Source: Polaromonas sp. (GTDB lineage: Bacteria; Pseudomonadota; Gammaproteobacteria; Burkholderiales; Burkholderiaceae_C). From it: DNA of 64,000 nt. The stretch lies in NCBI RefSeq assembly GCF_029945685.1, contig NZ_JAQSDA010000022.1, forward strand, positions 1-64,000. Reading direction: 5' to 3'. The notes under the pieces were generated by a model that searched no databases, was not told the origin of the DNA, and worked only from the letters and a program-made list of their open reading frames with translations. Position numbers and translations under genes: made by a program. Of the stretch, positions 41,685 through 51,915 are shown one piece after another (positions within the stretch are counted from its first letter, which is position 1; each line of letters starts with the position of its first letter).

Positions 41685-41703
41685 TTATGCGCTTTATGCA
41701 TAA
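41685..41703. promoter_or_regulatory. Inverted repeat upstream of gdhA
   Basis: TTATGC-gctttat-GCATAA is a perfect six-base-arm palindrome about 80 bases before gdhA, upstream of a plausible TTGGAC-N18-TAAGCT promoter. It may be an operator; evidence is the symmetry alone. The rest of the 174-base gap shows nothing. Confidence 0.35.
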
Positions 41704-41782
41704 CAACCCATCAACCCGGCCTTGGACAGTTGGACACGGCGAGCCTAAGCTCTGCGCATTGATCTTCCACCAGGAGTTTTTC

Positions 41783-43105
41783 ATGTCGCAAGCTTCCAGC
41801 CCCGCCGCCCCCCCCGGCGCCCCCGCCCTGTTGCACCCCCTGCCCTCCTATCTGCAGGCCGACAAGCTCGGCCCCTGGGGCAATTACCTGCAACAGGTCG
41901 ACCGCGTGATTCCGCACCTGGGCAGCCTGGCGCGCTGGGCCGAGACGCTCAAGCGTCCCAAGCGCATCCTGATTGTGGATGTGCCCATCCACATGGACGA
42001 CGGCACGGTGGCGCATTTTGAAGGTTACCGCGTGCAGCATAACGTCTCGCGCGGTCCGGGCAAGGGCGGCGTGCGTTTTCACCAGGACGTGACGCTGTCG
42101 GAAGTGATGGCGCTGTCGGCCTGGATGTCGATCAAGAACGCCGCGGTCAACGTACCCTACGGCGGCGCCAAGGGCGGCATCCGCGTGGACCCGAAGAAAC
42201 TCTCGCACGGCGAACTCGAGCGCATGACGCGCCGCTACACCAGCGAGATCGGCATCATCATCGGCCCGAACAAGGACATTCCGGCGCCCGACGTCAACAC
42301 CAACGAGCAGATCATGGCGTGGATGATGGACACCTACTCGATGAACACCGGCTCGACGGCCACCGGCGTGGTCACCGGCAAGCCGGTGGACCTGGGCGGC
42401 TCGCTGGGCCGGCGCGAAGCCACCGGCCGCGGCGTGTTCACCGTGGGCGCGGAAGCCGCCAGACACATCGGCCTGGACATCGCGACCGCCCGCGTGGCGG
42501 TGCAGGGTTTTGGCAATGTGGGCGGCGTGGCCGGCAAGCTGTTTGCCGAAGCCGGCGCACGCATTGTGGCCGTGCAGGACCATGGCGGAACGATTTACCG
42601 TGAAGCCGGGCTTGATGTGCCTTCCCTGCTCAAACACGTGGCCGAGACCGGCAGCGTGGGCGGGTTCGCCGGCGCCGAAACCCTGGCCGATGACAAGTTC
42701 TGGGAGGTCGACTGCGAGATCCTGATCCCGGCCGCGCTGGAGCAGCAGATCACCAGAGACAACGCCGGGCGTATCAAGGCGCGCATGATCATCGAAGGCG
42801 CCAATGGGCCCACCACCCCCGAAGCCGACGACATCCTGCAGGAACGCAATGTGCTGGTGCTGCCCGACGTGATTGCCAACGCCGGCGGCGTGACCGTCAG
42901 CTACTTCGAATGGGTGCAGGATTTCTCGAGCTTCTTCTGGGACGAAGCCGAAATCAACGCCCGCCTGGTGCGCATCATGAAGGAGGCCTTCGCCGGCGTC
43001 TGGCAGGTGGCGCAGGACCACAAGGTCAGCCTGCGCACGGCGACCTTCATCGTGGCCTGCAAACGCATTCTGCACACGCGTGAATTGCGGGGTTTGTACC
43101 CCTGA
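41783..43105 (+). CDS. gdhA: Glutamate dehydrogenase
   Basis: A 440-residue Glu/Leu/Phe/Val dehydrogenase that interconverts glutamate with 2-oxoglutarate and ammonia. Substrate and catalytic residues are in [10 protein letters not shown] (K94), [18 protein letters not shown] (K118, catalytic K130) and [17 protein letters not shown]. The Rossmann loop VQGFGNVG is near 236-243. Length and motifs are those of the hexameric class related to the NAD(H)-linked GudB/RocG type, so a catabolic role is likely, but cofactor preference is uncertain. CAGGAG (41771-41776) precedes ATG 41783. Confidence 0.93.
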   Translation: MSQASSPAAPPGAPALLHPLPSYLQADKLGPWGNYLQQVDRVIPHLGSLARWAETLKRPKRILIVDVPIHMDDGTVAHFEGYRVQHNVSRGPGKGGVRFHQDVTLSEVMALSAWMSIKNAAVNVPYGGAKGGIRVDPKKLSHGELERMTRRYTSEIGIIIGPNKDIPAPDVNTNEQIMAWMMDTYSMNTGSTATGVVTGKPVDLGGSLGRREATGRGVFTVGAEAARHIGLDIATARVAVQGFGNVGGVAGKLFAEAGARIVAVQDHGGTIYREAGLDVPSLLKHVAETGSVGGFAGAETLADDKFWEVDCEILIPAALEQQITRDNAGRIKARMIIEGANGPTTPEADDILQERNVLVLPDVIANAGGVTVSYFEWVQDFSSFFWDEAEINARLVRIMKEAFAGVWQVAQDHKVSLRTATFIVACKRILHTRELRGLYP

Positions 43106-43143
43106 TCGAACGGGCCTTTGAGCCCTGACGGTTACAGTACCGA

Positions 43144-43614
43144 ATGCTCGCCTGTCGCCGTCCCATCACTGCACTCGTTCTGGGTGCCTTGCTCGCAAGT
43201 CTTGCCGCCTGGGTCGGGCCGCTACTCGATGCGCCGGCGATTGCACGCTGGACAGTCCAGACCTATGAGGAAAATCATTTCCGCGCCGCGTATGCGCTGG
43301 TGGCCATCCGCCACCTGCCGGTGTTCCTGCTCGCGGTTGCCGCGGGCAATGGGATCTTCCGCGTACTCAGGAACCCGTCGCCCGGCCTGCTGACGGCCTG
43401 TGCCCTGCCCTGGCTGCTTTATGTCGTGGTGACCGGCGTGGTGGAATCCGTCGCCGTCGGCGACGGCCCGTTCAGCTGGGTGATTTACGAGCCGGCCTAT
43501 TTCATCTGGCCGCATTTCATCGCCGTTCCGGCCGGACTTTATGCTTCCAGCCGAATGGTGAAGCGACGCCGCCGCTCACAGGAAATACGAGCAGGGTTGC
43601 CGAGCGCGCGATGA
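43144..43614 (+). CDS. Hypothetical four-helix membrane protein
   Basis: A 156-residue hydrophobic protein with about four predicted helices (about 9-27, 55-72, 80-100 and 118-137) and a basic C-terminal tail (KRRRRSQ). Short conserved-looking motifs are EENHFRAAYALVAIRHLPVF and YEPAYFIWPHFIAVPAGLY. I do not recognise the family. No ribosome-binding site is evident at ATG 43144. It lies 38 bases after gdhA on the same strand and converges on the DUF1178 gene eight bases away. Confidence 0.65.
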   Translation: MLACRRPITALVLGALLASLAAWVGPLLDAPAIARWTVQTYEENHFRAAYALVAIRHLPVFLLAVAAGNGIFRVLRNPSPGLLTACALPWLLYVVVTGVVESVAVGDGPFSWVIYEPAYFIWPHFIAVPAGLYASSRMVKRRRRSQEIRAGLPSAR

Positions 43615-43622
43615 CGCGGGCT

Positions 43623-44117
43623 TTACTGCAGCGTTTCCTTGAGCGCCGCGGGCAGGGGTAAAGGCATCACGTCGATGCCCTCTTCCAGCAACTCGACCGC
43701 TTCGGCCCGGCTGGCCTGTCCGCGGATGCTGCGCTGCTCGGCGTCGCCGTAAAACATGGCGCGCGCCTCGTCGGCGAACCGTTCACCCACGTCTTCGGTG
43801 TTGGCCATCACGTGGCGCAGGGCCTTCAGGAACTCGGCCTGCACGGCCGGGCTGCCGCCGGCGGCCATCACCTCATGCGACGGACTGCCGGCCGGCGCGG
43901 CCGCTGGCACCGACAGTTCGCGGGAAGCTCCTGCCGGCGCCGCGGCCGCGGTCCCCAGATTGAGCCGCGGGGCACTGGGCATTTTCCGCACGGCCGGGTC
44001 GGCGCACAGCGGACAGCTCACCAGACCGCGTGCCAGCTGGCTCTGAAAATCATCTTCCGACGCAAACCAGCCTTCAAAGGCATGCTGGTGCGAACACTGG
44101 AGGTTGAGGACTTTCAT
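43623..44117 (-). CDS. DUF1178 family protein
   Basis: A 164-residue protein of the DUF1178 family. It has a possible zinc site from C8 with H10 (LQCSHQHAFEGWF) and C35/C38 (SCPLCAD), a low-complexity Ala/Pro/Gly linker (about 50-85) and a conserved helical C-terminal half (VGERFADEARAMFYGDAEQRSIRGQAS). No function is known. It closes the leftward run that begins with the nuo operon, an association I know from related beta-proteobacteria. ATG 44117 begins the conserved MKVLNLQC start. Confidence 0.85.
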   Translation of the reverse strand: MKVLNLQCSHQHAFEGWFASEDDFQSQLARGLVSCPLCADPAVRKMPSAPRLNLGTAAAAPAGASRELSVPAAAPAGSPSHEVMAAGGSPAVQAEFLKALRHVMANTEDVGERFADEARAMFYGDAEQRSIRGQASRAEAVELLEEGIDVMPLPLPAALKETLQ

Positions 44118-44124
44118 GGGGCGA

Positions 44125-44748
44125 TTATCGGCCTGACGCCCAGTGCGCCGCAGTCTGCCAGTCCAAAGTCCATGCACCGGACAGCACGTTCTGCAGCCAC
44201 AAGGCACCGGTCAATGTCTTGCCGTCGGTGACACGGCCGTCGCGGCACCACTGCAGCAGTTCGACCGGCGCGGCCGTGAACACGTCGAGAAACTCGCCCG
44301 CGTCGAGCTTGCGCGCCCCGAGGGTCAGGTCTCTGGCGAACCAGATGTCGATGAACTCGGTCGAGTAGGAGATCACCGGATGCATCACACCGGCGTGGGC
44401 CCAGGAAGCCGCGCTGTAACCGGTCTCCTCGCGCAACTCGCGTTGCGCACAGGCCAGCGGTTGCTCGCCGGCATCGAGTTTGCCGGCCGGAAACTCCAGC
44501 ATCACGGCCTGCACCGGGTAGCGGTATTGGCGCTCCAGCACCAGGCGGCCGTCATCGAGCTGGGCAATGATCATTACCGCGCCCGGATGGCGCACATATT
44601 CACGCGACGCTTCGCGCCCGTCCGGCAGGCGGACCGTGTCGCGAAAAGCGTGGAGGAAATGGCCGTGCAACAGCTCCTGGCTGTGGACCTTGTGCTCGAT
44701 CAGATGGCTGTCAGCCGGATCATTCGGCTCGGCGGGATGCTCAGGCAT
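44125..44748 (-). CDS. NUDIX hydrolase, ADP-ribose pyrophosphatase type
   Basis: A 207-residue NUDIX protein with a complete box, G89-X5-E95-X7-REUXEEXGU, in GKLDAGEQPLACAQRELREE. It is preceded by RQYRYPVQAVMLEFPAG, which marks the ADP-ribose pyrophosphatase (NudF-like) subgroup that splits ADP-ribose to AMP and ribose-5-phosphate. It lies seven bases upstream of DUF1178 and 27 bases downstream of the DUF2818 gene, apparently within the same transcript as the tail of the nuo operon. NAD turnover would be a sensible functional link. Confidence 0.9.
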   Translation of the reverse strand: MPEHPAEPNDPADSHLIEHKVHSQELLHGHFLHAFRDTVRLPDGREASREYVRHPGAVMIIAQLDDGRLVLERQYRYPVQAVMLEFPAGKLDAGEQPLACAQRELREETGYSAASWAHAGVMHPVISYSTEFIDIWFARDLTLGARKLDAGEFLDVFTAAPVELLQWCRDGRVTDGKTLTGALWLQNVLSGAWTLDWQTAAHWASGR

Positions 44749-44775
44749 GTCGGAGGACCGGACGGACGCCGCGTT

Positions 44776-45075
44776 TCAACGATGTTTGAACAGGTAACGA
44801 AACACGAAGCCCGGAAAGGCAAAGGTGATGAACAGGGTGGCAGTGATCGCGTAGAACTCCCAGCCTTGCGGCGCAATCTGTCCGGCGCGCTGTTCCAGCA
44901 GCAGCGCGATACCACCCACCGCGAAGTACCAGAACACCATCTCGCCAAAACGCACCGCCAGGTTCTTGGGGTTCTTCAGCCGGTACACCAGCAGCACGCG
45001 GTTGCTGATGAAAGGCAGGTTGGCGGCCAGCAGCGCCAGCGCCACCACCAGCCATACCGAGACAGTCTGGTTCAT
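44776..45075 (-). CDS. DUF2818 membrane protein
   Basis: A 99-residue protein with three predicted helices (about 6-24, 42-60 and 69-90). The segment [22 protein letters not shown] after helix 1 is typical of DUF2818. This family is found next to nuoN in beta-proteobacteria, and here the start codon overlaps the nuoN stop (ATGA). An accessory role in complex I assembly or stability is plausible but unproven. Confidence 0.86.
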   Translation of the reverse strand: MNQTVSVWLVVALALLAANLPFISNRVLLVYRLKNPKNLAVRFGEMVFWYFAVGGIALLLEQRAGQIAPQGWEFYAITATLFITFAFPGFVFRYLFKHR

Positions 45076-46574
45076 GCCCCGAGGGACTTCACAACGCTGG
45101 CAATCGCCTGCTGGCAAAGCGTCATCAGGCCGCCGGGCATGACGCCCAGCAGCAGCACCAGCGCGCCGTTGACCGACAGCACCACGCGGGCATCGGCCGA
45201 GGCCACGATGGCCGTGGGCATGCCGACGTTGGGCGCATCAAAATACATCACCTTGACGACACGCAGGTAATAAAAGGCGCCCACCAGCGACATCAACACC
45301 GCAAACACCGCCAGCACGATGTAGCTGGTCTGCTGCGACGCCACCAGCGCCTGCAGCACCCCGAGTTTGGCGTAGAAACCAACCACAGGCGGCACACCGG
45401 CCAGCGAGAACATGCTGATGGCCATGACGCCGGCAAACAGGGGACTGCGCTGATTCAGCCCGGCCAGGTCGGCGATTTCCTCGGACTCGTGGCCAGCGCG
45501 CGCGAGCAGCAGGATGATGCCGAACACCGCGAGTGTGGTCAGCACATAGGTGACAACGTAGAACATGGCCGCGCCGTAGGCGTACTCGGCATTGAGCGGC
45601 CTGCCGGGAACCACAGCGGCCAGCAGCGCCAGCAGCAGGAAACCCATTTGCGAGATGGTGGAGAACGCCAGCATGCGCTTGAGGTTGGTCTGTGCCACCG
45701 CCGCGAGATTTCCCACCAGCAGCGAACCGATTGCCATCAGCGCCAGCATCTGCTGCCAGTCGATGGCCAGCGGCAGCAGGCCCTGCACCAGCAGGCGGAT
45801 GCAGATGGCAAAGGCGGCAAACTGCGGTGCCGCACCAATCAGCAGCGTGATGGCCGTGGGCGCTCCCTGGTACACGTCGGGCAGCCACATGTGAAACGGC
45901 ACGGCACCGAGCTTGAAAGCCAGGCCCGCCACGATGAACACCAGGCCGAACACCAGCACCTGGTGGTTTACCTGGCGGCTGGCAATGGCCCGGTAAACCT
46001 CATTGACGTCCAGCGAGCCGGTGGCCCCGTACATCATGGACAGGCCGTAAAGCAGGAAGCCCGAGGCCATGGCACTGAGTACAAAGTATTTCATCGCGGC
46101 CTCGGTCGCCGTTGCATTGTCGCGGCGCAGCGCCACCAGGGCGTAGCTGGAGAGCGTCATCAGTTCCAGGCCCATGTAGAGCACCAGGAAGTTGTTGCCG
46201 GAGACCATCACGAAAATGCCGAGCAGCGCAAACAGGCCCAGCGTGAACAGCTCGCCGCCGCGCAGCATGTCGCGGTCTGCCGCATATCCACGGCCATACA
46301 CCAGGGTGACCATCATCGCGATCGAGGCGAAACACTTGAGCCAGTTGCCCATGGGGTCGCTCACCACCATGTTGCCGAAGCCGTAAAACGTGTTGCCCTT
46401 GACGGCGTAAACGGCCTCCAGTGCAGCCACGGCAGCCAGCGTCAGCAGGGTCAGCACATATGTCAGGGTACGCTGCGGGCTTTTCACACCGAGGTCGACC
46501 AGCGCGATCACGCAGGCCATGACCAGGAGCACGATTTCCGGGTACACCGATAGCCAACTGAGTTTGTCAATCAT
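45072..46574 (-). CDS. nuoN: NADH-quinone oxidoreductase subunit N
   Basis: A 500-residue, 14-helix antiporter-like subunit of complex I. Conserved elements are [17 protein letters not shown] (about 125-141, with the key glutamate), [21 protein letters not shown], the lysine-bearing helix [23 protein letters not shown], and [15 protein letters not shown]. It pumps protons together with NuoL and NuoM. It follows nuoM by 22 bases and overlaps the DUF2818 start. Confidence 0.96.
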   Translation of the reverse strand: MIDKLSWLSVYPEIVLLVMACVIALVDLGVKSPQRTLTYVLTLLTLAAVAALEAVYAVKGNTFYGFGNMVVSDPMGNWLKCFASIAMMVTLVYGRGYAADRDMLRGGELFTLGLFALLGIFVMVSGNNFLVLYMGLELMTLSSYALVALRRDNATATEAAMKYFVLSAMASGFLLYGLSMMYGATGSLDVNEVYRAIASRQVNHQVLVFGLVFIVAGLAFKLGAVPFHMWLPDVYQGAPTAITLLIGAAPQFAAFAICIRLLVQGLLPLAIDWQQMLALMAIGSLLVGNLAAVAQTNLKRMLAFSTISQMGFLLLALLAAVVPGRPLNAEYAYGAAMFYVVTYVLTTLAVFGIILLLARAGHESEEIADLAGLNQRSPLFAGVMAISMFSLAGVPPVVGFYAKLGVLQALVASQQTSYIVLAVFAVLMSLVGAFYYLRVVKVMYFDAPNVGMPTAIVASADARVVLSVNGALVLLLGVMPGGLMTLCQQAIASVVKSLGA

Positions 46575-46596
46575 CTGGATTCTTTGAAAGGGTTGC

Positions 46597-48072
46597 TTAT
46601 TGCAGTTTGGAAGCCGCGACGTGTTTGAGCAGGTCGATGACCGAGCTGTCCATCACATCGGTGAAGGGCTTGGGATAGACACCCATGAACAACACGGCAA
46701 TGGCGAGCAGGGCCAGCATCAGGAATTCGCGGCTGTTGATGTCGGACAGGCCTTTGACGTCGTCGTTGGCGACCGGTCCAAGGTAGACGCGCTTGAACAT
46801 CCACAGGGTGTAGGCCGCGCCGAAAATCAGCGCCGACGCCGCCGCCGCGCCAATCCAGAAGTTGAACTTGACCGCGCCCAGGATCACCATCCATTCGCCG
46901 ACAAATCCGGCCGTGGCGGGCAGCCCGCAGTTGGCCATCGCAAACAGCAGCGCAAAGGCCGTGAACTTGGGCATGGTGTTGACCACGCCGCCGTAGCTGG
47001 CGATCTCGCGCGAATGCACGCGGTCGTACAACACGCCAATACACAGGAACATGGCGGCGGAGACAAAGCCGTGCGCAATCATCTGCACAATGCCACCGGA
47101 CACGCCAATGTCGTTGAAGATGAAAAAACCCAGAGTGACAAAACCCATGTGCGCCACCGACGAATATGCCACCAGCTTTTTCATGTCCCGCTGGACCATG
47201 GCCACCAGGCCGACGTAAATCACGGCGATCAGCGACAGGGCAATCATGAGGCCAGCCCATTCACGCGCAGCGTCGGGCGCAATCGGCAGCGAAAACCGCA
47301 GGAAACCATAAGCGCCAAGCTTGAGCATGATGGCTGCCAGCACCGCCGAGCCGCCGGTAGGTGCCTCGACGTGCACGTCGGGCAACCAGGTGTGAACCGG
47401 CCACATCGGCACCTTCACGGCAAACGCCGCCAGGAAAGCGAAGAACAGCAAGGTCTGCGCGGTGGCGCCCAAAGGCAGCTTGTACCAGACAGCGAGGTCA
47501 AAACTGCCACCCGATTTGACGTACAGGAAGATCAGCGCGATCAACATGAGCAATGAGCCAAGCAGCGTGTACAGAAAAAACTTGAAGGCGGCGTAAATCT
47601 TCCTTGGCCCACCCCAGACGCCGATGATCAGATACATCGGGATCAGCGTGGCTTCAAAGAACACGTAAAACAGCATGCCGTCGAGCGCTGCGAACACACC
47701 AATCATCAGGCCGCTGAGGATCAGGAAGGCGGCCATGTACTGGTTGACGCGGGTGGTGATCGACTCCCAGCTGGCAATGACAACCACGACGTTGATGAAA
47801 GCCGTCAGCAACACAAACCACAGGGAGATGCCGTCCACGCCAAGGTGGTAGTTGACGTTGAAACGCTCAATCCACGAGCCCTTCTCGACAAACTGCATGG
47901 CCGAGGTTCCGATTTCGAAACCGCCGTAGAGGGGAAGGGTCACAAGGAAACTGACGACGGCACCGATCAGGGCGATCCAGCGCACGCTGCGCGCCTGATC
48001 GTCACGTCCGAGGGCCAGCAGGATGACGCCGAAAAAGATCGGCGTCCAGATGGCAAGGCTCAACAATCCCAT
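46597..48072 (-). CDS. nuoM: NADH-quinone oxidoreductase subunit M
   Basis: A 491-residue antiporter-like subunit of complex I. Typical elements include [37 protein letters not shown] (with the conserved glutamate), [30 protein letters not shown] and [22 protein letters not shown]. About 14 helices. It is 31 bases downstream of nuoL and 22 upstream of nuoN. Confidence 0.97.
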   Translation of the reverse strand: MGLLSLAIWTPIFFGVILLALGRDDQARSVRWIALIGAVVSFLVTLPLYGGFEIGTSAMQFVEKGSWIERFNVNYHLGVDGISLWFVLLTAFINVVVVIASWESITTRVNQYMAAFLILSGLMIGVFAALDGMLFYVFFEATLIPMYLIIGVWGGPRKIYAAFKFFLYTLLGSLLMLIALIFLYVKSGGSFDLAVWYKLPLGATAQTLLFFAFLAAFAVKVPMWPVHTWLPDVHVEAPTGGSAVLAAIMLKLGAYGFLRFSLPIAPDAAREWAGLMIALSLIAVIYVGLVAMVQRDMKKLVAYSSVAHMGFVTLGFFIFNDIGVSGGIVQMIAHGFVSAAMFLCIGVLYDRVHSREIASYGGVVNTMPKFTAFALLFAMANCGLPATAGFVGEWMVILGAVKFNFWIGAAAASALIFGAAYTLWMFKRVYLGPVANDDVKGLSDINSREFLMLALLAIAVLFMGVYPKPFTDVMDSSVIDLLKHVAASKLQ

Positions 48073-48103
48073 TTTTATTCTTCTCCTAGTACGCTGGTTA
48101 CGC

Positions 48104-50149
48104 TTATTTGCCGAGCAGGTTCTTGATCAGGGGCCAGGTCGAGAAATAGCTGACCAGGATGAAGATACCGACGATCATGGCCAGCGCGTAGTGGTAGATG
48201 TAGCCGGTCTGCACCTTGCGCACCACACCCGAGACCCAGCCGACCAGCTTCCAGGAGCCGTTGACCAGCGCGCCGTCGATCAGCTTCTCATCGCCGCCCT
48301 TCCACAGGCCAACGCCCAGGGCGCGTGCACCACGTGCAAGAACGTTCTCATTGAACCAGTCCATGTAGTACTTGTTCTCGAGCAGCGTGTAAAGGGGCTC
48401 GACACGGCGCTTGATGGCCGCCGGCAGGGCCGGGTTGACCATGTACATGTAATACGCCATGGCCACACCGGCAAGTGCCAGCCAGAACGGTGCGGTCTTG
48501 AGTCCATGCAGGGCCATTTGCGCCGGGCCATGGAACATTTCCGCGAGTTCGGCCATGGCCGGGTGCTTCTCGGCGTTGACGATGATGGCGTCTTTCAGGA
48601 AGTCGCCAAACAGCATGGCGTCAATGCTCATGAAACCGATCACCACAGAAGGGATGGCGAGTAGAACCAGCGGTGCGGTCACCACCCAGGGCGACTCGTG
48701 CGGTGCGTGCGATCCGTGATGCGCGTCATCACCATGGTGGCCGTCATGGTGCGCATCGGGGTTCTGGTCAAACCGTTCCTTGCCGTGGAACACCAGGAAA
48801 TACATGCGGAAGGAATAAAAGGCCGTCACGAACACGCCGGCGAGCACCGCAAAATAGGCAAACCCCGCGCCGGGCAAATGGCTTGCATGCACTGCCTCGA
48901 TGATGCTGTCCTTGGAGTAGAAACCGGCAAACAGCGGCGTACCGATCAGGGCCAGCGAACCAAGCAGCGCGGTGATCCAGGTGATGGGCATGTACTTGCG
49001 CAACCCGCCCATCCAGCGAATGTCCTGGTTGTGGTGCACACCCATGATGACGGAGCCCGCCGCCAGGAACAGCAGCGCCTTGAAAAAGGCGTGGGTCATC
49101 AGGTGGAAGACGGCCACCGAGTAGGCCGAGGCGCCCAGCGCCACCGTCATGTAGCCGAGTTGCGACAGGGTGGAATAGGCCACCACGCGCTTGATGTCGT
49201 TCTGGATGATGCCCAGAAAACCCATGAACAGCGCCGTGATGGCGCCTATCACCATGATGAAGCTCAGCGCGGTATCGCTCAGCTCGAACAGCGGCGACAT
49301 GCGGGCCACCATGAAGATGCCGGCCGTGACCATGGTGGCGGCGTGGATCAGCGCGGAAATCGGCGTCGGGCCTTCCATGGAATCCGGCAGCCAGACATGC
49401 AGCGGGAACTGGGCCGACTTGCCCATGGCACCGATGAACAGGCAGATGCAGATCACGGTGATCAGCATCCAGTCGGTGCCAGGGAACCCGAGCTTGGCGA
49501 TGTCGCCCGACTTGGCGAACACCTCGGAGTAATTGAGCGTGCCGGCATAGGCTGCCAGCAGGCCGATGCCGAGGATGAACCCGAAATCGCCGACGCGGTT
49601 GACCAGGAAGGCCTTCATGTTGGCGAAGATGGCGGTCGGCTTGTTGAACCAGAATCCGATCAGGAGGTAAGACACCAGGCCCACGGCCTCCCAGCCGAAG
49701 AACAGCTGCAGCAGGTTGTTGCTCATCACCAGCATCAGCATGGAGAAGGTGAACAGCGAGATGTAGGCGAAGAAGCGGTTGTAGCCTTCGTCTTCTTCCA
49801 TGTAGCCGATGGTGTAGATGTGCACCATCAGCGAGACAAAGGTCACGACACACATCATCATGGCCGTCAGGCCGTCCACGAGGAAGCCGATTTCCATCTT
49901 CAGGCCGCCAACGACCATCCAGGTGTAAAGCGTTTCATTGAAACGCGCACCGTCGATCGCGACACTCTTGAGTGTCATGGCCGAGACGATGAAGGCCACC
50001 AGCACGCCGACGATGGTCAGCGTGTGCGACAGGCGCCGGCCTATCCAGTTGCCCCCGAAGGTGGTGCCGAAAATGCCGGCCAGCAAGGCGCCAGCCAGGG
50101 GTGCCAGAGGAACAGCCAGCAGGGTTGAAGCGTTGAGGGTGGATGCCAT
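48104..50149 (-). CDS. nuoL: NADH-quinone oxidoreductase subunit L
   Basis: A 681-residue antiporter-like subunit of complex I with the long lateral helix at its C-terminus. Conserved segments are FFGWEAVGLVSYLLIGFWF, AKSAQFPLHVWLPDSMEGPTPISALIHAATMV and IQNDIKRVVAYSTLSQLGYM. A histidine-rich loop (residues about 465-485, eight histidines in DAHHDGHHGDDAHHGSH and just after) lies between helices 12-13 and the following segment. ATG 50149 was chosen; an earlier start would add residues from the repeat-bearing gap. Confidence 0.96.
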   Translation of the reverse strand: MASTLNASTLLAVPLAPLAGALLAGIFGTTFGGNWIGRRLSHTLTIVGVLVAFIVSAMTLKSVAIDGARFNETLYTWMVVGGLKMEIGFLVDGLTAMMMCVVTFVSLMVHIYTIGYMEEDEGYNRFFAYISLFTFSMLMLVMSNNLLQLFFGWEAVGLVSYLLIGFWFNKPTAIFANMKAFLVNRVGDFGFILGIGLLAAYAGTLNYSEVFAKSGDIAKLGFPGTDWMLITVICICLFIGAMGKSAQFPLHVWLPDSMEGPTPISALIHAATMVTAGIFMVARMSPLFELSDTALSFIMVIGAITALFMGFLGIIQNDIKRVVAYSTLSQLGYMTVALGASAYSVAVFHLMTHAFFKALLFLAAGSVIMGVHHNQDIRWMGGLRKYMPITWITALLGSLALIGTPLFAGFYSKDSIIEAVHASHLPGAGFAYFAVLAGVFVTAFYSFRMYFLVFHGKERFDQNPDAHHDGHHGDDAHHGSHAPHESPWVVTAPLVLLAIPSVVIGFMSIDAMLFGDFLKDAIIVNAEKHPAMAELAEMFHGPAQMALHGLKTAPFWLALAGVAMAYYMYMVNPALPAAIKRRVEPLYTLLENKYYMDWFNENVLARGARALGVGLWKGGDEKLIDGALVNGSWKLVGWVSGVVRKVQTGYIYHYALAMIVGIFILVSYFSTWPLIKNLLGK

Positions 50150-50293
50150 ATCAGAGTACTTTCGCCAGGCGAGTTGCGCAGGCAAACAAGGAAACCATGC
50201 CAAGGCCGCCACGGAACCGGCTGTGCCGGGCCGTCAGCGGCGCCCCCTTGAGGGGGAGACGGCCGACGGCCGTTTCGGGGGGGAGCGTCATCT
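50150..50293. repeat. Repeat-bearing spacer between nuoK and nuoL
   Basis: The 144-base gap is far larger than the other nuo spacings and holds GCGCCCCCTTGAGGGGGAG (CCCCC 50243-50247 pairs with GGGGG 50252-50256) followed by GGCC-gac-GGCC. It encodes nothing. It looks like a small intergenic repeat inserted into the operon and could form a stable RNA hairpin. Confidence 0.65.
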
Positions 50294-50602
50294 TCATCCC
50301 TTGAGCGTGTTGAGTTCGTCCACGTTGATGCTGGCCTTGTTGCGGAACAGCAGAACGAGAATGGCCAGTCCGATGGCCGATTCGGCGGCCGCGACGGTCA
50401 GGATGAAAAACACGAACACCTGGCCTGCGAGGTCGTTGAGGTAGTACGAGAAGGCCACAAAGTTCATGTTGACAGCCAGCAGCATGAGCTCGATCGCCAT
50501 CAAAATGATGATCAGGTTCTTCCGGTTCAGGAAAATGCCAATGACCGACAGCGCAAACAGCATCGCGCCCAGTGTCAGGAAGTGTCCGAGCGAGAGCATC
50601 AT
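50294..50602 (-). CDS. nuoK: NADH-quinone oxidoreductase subunit K
   Basis: A 102-residue, three-helix membrane subunit of complex [21 protein letters not shown] opens it. [26 protein letters not shown] holds the conserved glutamate of helix 2, and [20 protein letters not shown] holds that of helix 3; both belong to the proton path. The start overlaps the nuoJ stop. Confidence 0.97.
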   Translation of the reverse strand: MMLSLGHFLTLGAMLFALSVIGIFLNRKNLIIILMAIELMLLAVNMNFVAFSYYLNDLAGQVFVFFILTVAAAESAIGLAILVLLFRNKASINVDELNTLKG

Positions 50603-51243
50603 GCCTTTTCCTCCGGTGCAGCAACCACGGGTGCCGCCTGCGTTGCCTTCATCTTGACCAGACTGACGCGATCGCCGCGCTTGACGCGGATCTGGTCGGC
50701 CGGGTTGGTGTTCTTGGAATCCTTGCGCGCGCGCAGGGTCAGAGCAATAGCAGCAATGATGGCCACCAGCAGAATGACTGCCGCGATTTCAAGCGGATAC
50801 AGGTACTCTGAATACAGCACCTTGCCGATCTCTTTGGTGTTCGAATACTGCGCGATGACCTGCCCTGCCTGCACCGCAGACTTCGGCGCCTCGCTCAGGC
50901 GGAAACCGCCCATCAGCACGGCAGACATCTCCAGCGTGATCAACGCACCCACGCTGGCAGCCAGCGGGAAATGTTTCCAGAACCCCTTGCGCACCCCTTC
51001 CATGTTGATGTCCAGCATCATCACGACAAAGAGGAAAAGCACCATGACGGCGCCGACATACACCAGCACCAGCGTGATGGCCAGGAATTCGGCCTTGAGC
51101 AGAATCCACAGGGCAGACGCCTGGAAGAAGGCCAGCACCAGGTACAGGGCGGCATGCACGGGATTGCGCGCCGTGATCACCCGGAATGCGGCAAACAGCA
51201 GCACCAGGGCGAAGAGATAAAAGAGACCTGTTTTAGCGTCCAT
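50599..51243 (-). CDS. nuoJ: NADH-quinone oxidoreductase subunit J
   Basis: A 214-residue, five-helix subunit. The helix-3 region [20 protein letters not shown] contains the conserved tyrosine and the pi-bulge segment that gates proton movement in complex I. A C-terminal cytoplasmic extension of about 45 residues (from RARKDSKN) is rich in Lys, Val and Ala and is longer than in E. coli, as in other beta-proteobacteria. It overlaps nuoK by four bases. Confidence 0.95.
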   Translation of the reverse strand: MDAKTGLFYLFALVLLFAAFRVITARNPVHAALYLVLAFFQASALWILLKAEFLAITLVLVYVGAVMVLFLFVVMMLDINMEGVRKGFWKHFPLAASVGALITLEMSAVLMGGFRLSEAPKSAVQAGQVIAQYSNTKEIGKVLYSEYLYPLEIAAVILLVAIIAAIALTLRARKDSKNTNPADQIRVKRGDRVSLVKMKATQAAPVVAAPEEKA

Positions 51244-51284
51244 GTTCTGCGAATCTTTCTTGAGCCAACAGCCGTGAGGCGGTG

Positions 51285-51782
51285 TCAGCGGTACTTGGCA
51301 TCCGCGGCGCGGTTGGCAGCGATTTCTTTTTCGTAACGGTCACCCACAGCCAGCAGCATGTCCTTGGTGAAATACAGGTCACCGCGTTTTTCGCCGTGGT
51401 ATTCGAAGATGTGGGTCTCGACGATGGAGTCCACCGGACAGCTTTCCTCGCAGAAGCCGCAGAAGATGCACTTGGTCAGGTCGATGTCGTAACGCGAGGT
51501 GCGGCGGCTGCCGTCTTCGCGCACGTCCGATTCGATCGTGATGGCCATGGCCGGGCAGACAGCCTCGCACAGCTTGCAGGCAATGCAACGCTCTTCGCCG
51601 TTTTCATAACGGCGCAGCGCATGCAGGCCGCGGAAACGCGGGCTCAGCGGCGTTTTTTCTTCCGGAAACTGGACCGTGATCTTGCGCTTGAACATGTACT
51701 TGCCGGTCAGGGCCATGCCCTTGAACAGCTCGGTCAGCATGAAGCTGGATACGAAGTCTTTGACGGAGGCAACTGCACTCAT
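51285..51782 (-). CDS. nuoI: NADH-quinone oxidoreductase subunit I
   Basis: A 165-residue ferredoxin-like subunit that carries clusters N6a and N6b. The two motifs [12 protein letters not shown] and [13 protein letters not shown] are complete, each with CXXCXXCXXXCP. The N-terminal amphipathic helix holds the protein against the membrane. It follows nuoH after a 133-base gap that contains a repeat. Confidence 0.97.
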   Translation of the reverse strand: MSAVASVKDFVSSFMLTELFKGMALTGKYMFKRKITVQFPEEKTPLSPRFRGLHALRRYENGEERCIACKLCEAVCPAMAITIESDVREDGSRRTSRYDIDLTKCIFCGFCEESCPVDSIVETHIFEYHGEKRGDLYFTKDMLLAVGDRYEKEIAANRAADAKYR

Positions 51783-51805
51783 GATGATGTCCTGAGAGCT
51801 GGGCT

Positions 51806-51909
51806 AAGTGAGCGAACGTGGGGGCCAGGTTTTTCCGACGGGCCGCCCCTAGGAAAAACGCGTCCCCTCGGGGGGCAGAGAGCTACACGAAGTGAGCGAA
51901 CGTGGGGGC
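51806..51909. repeat. Direct repeat and hairpin between nuoH and nuoI
   Basis: AAGTGAGCGAACGTGGGGGC occurs twice, perfectly, at 51806-51825 and 51890-51909. Between the copies, GTTTTTCC (51829-51836) pairs with GGAAAAAC (51852-51859). The nuoI-nuoH gap (51783-51915) encodes nothing else. I recall similar elements in intergenic DNA of Comamonadaceae. Confidence 0.85.
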
Positions 51910-51915
51910 TCATAT

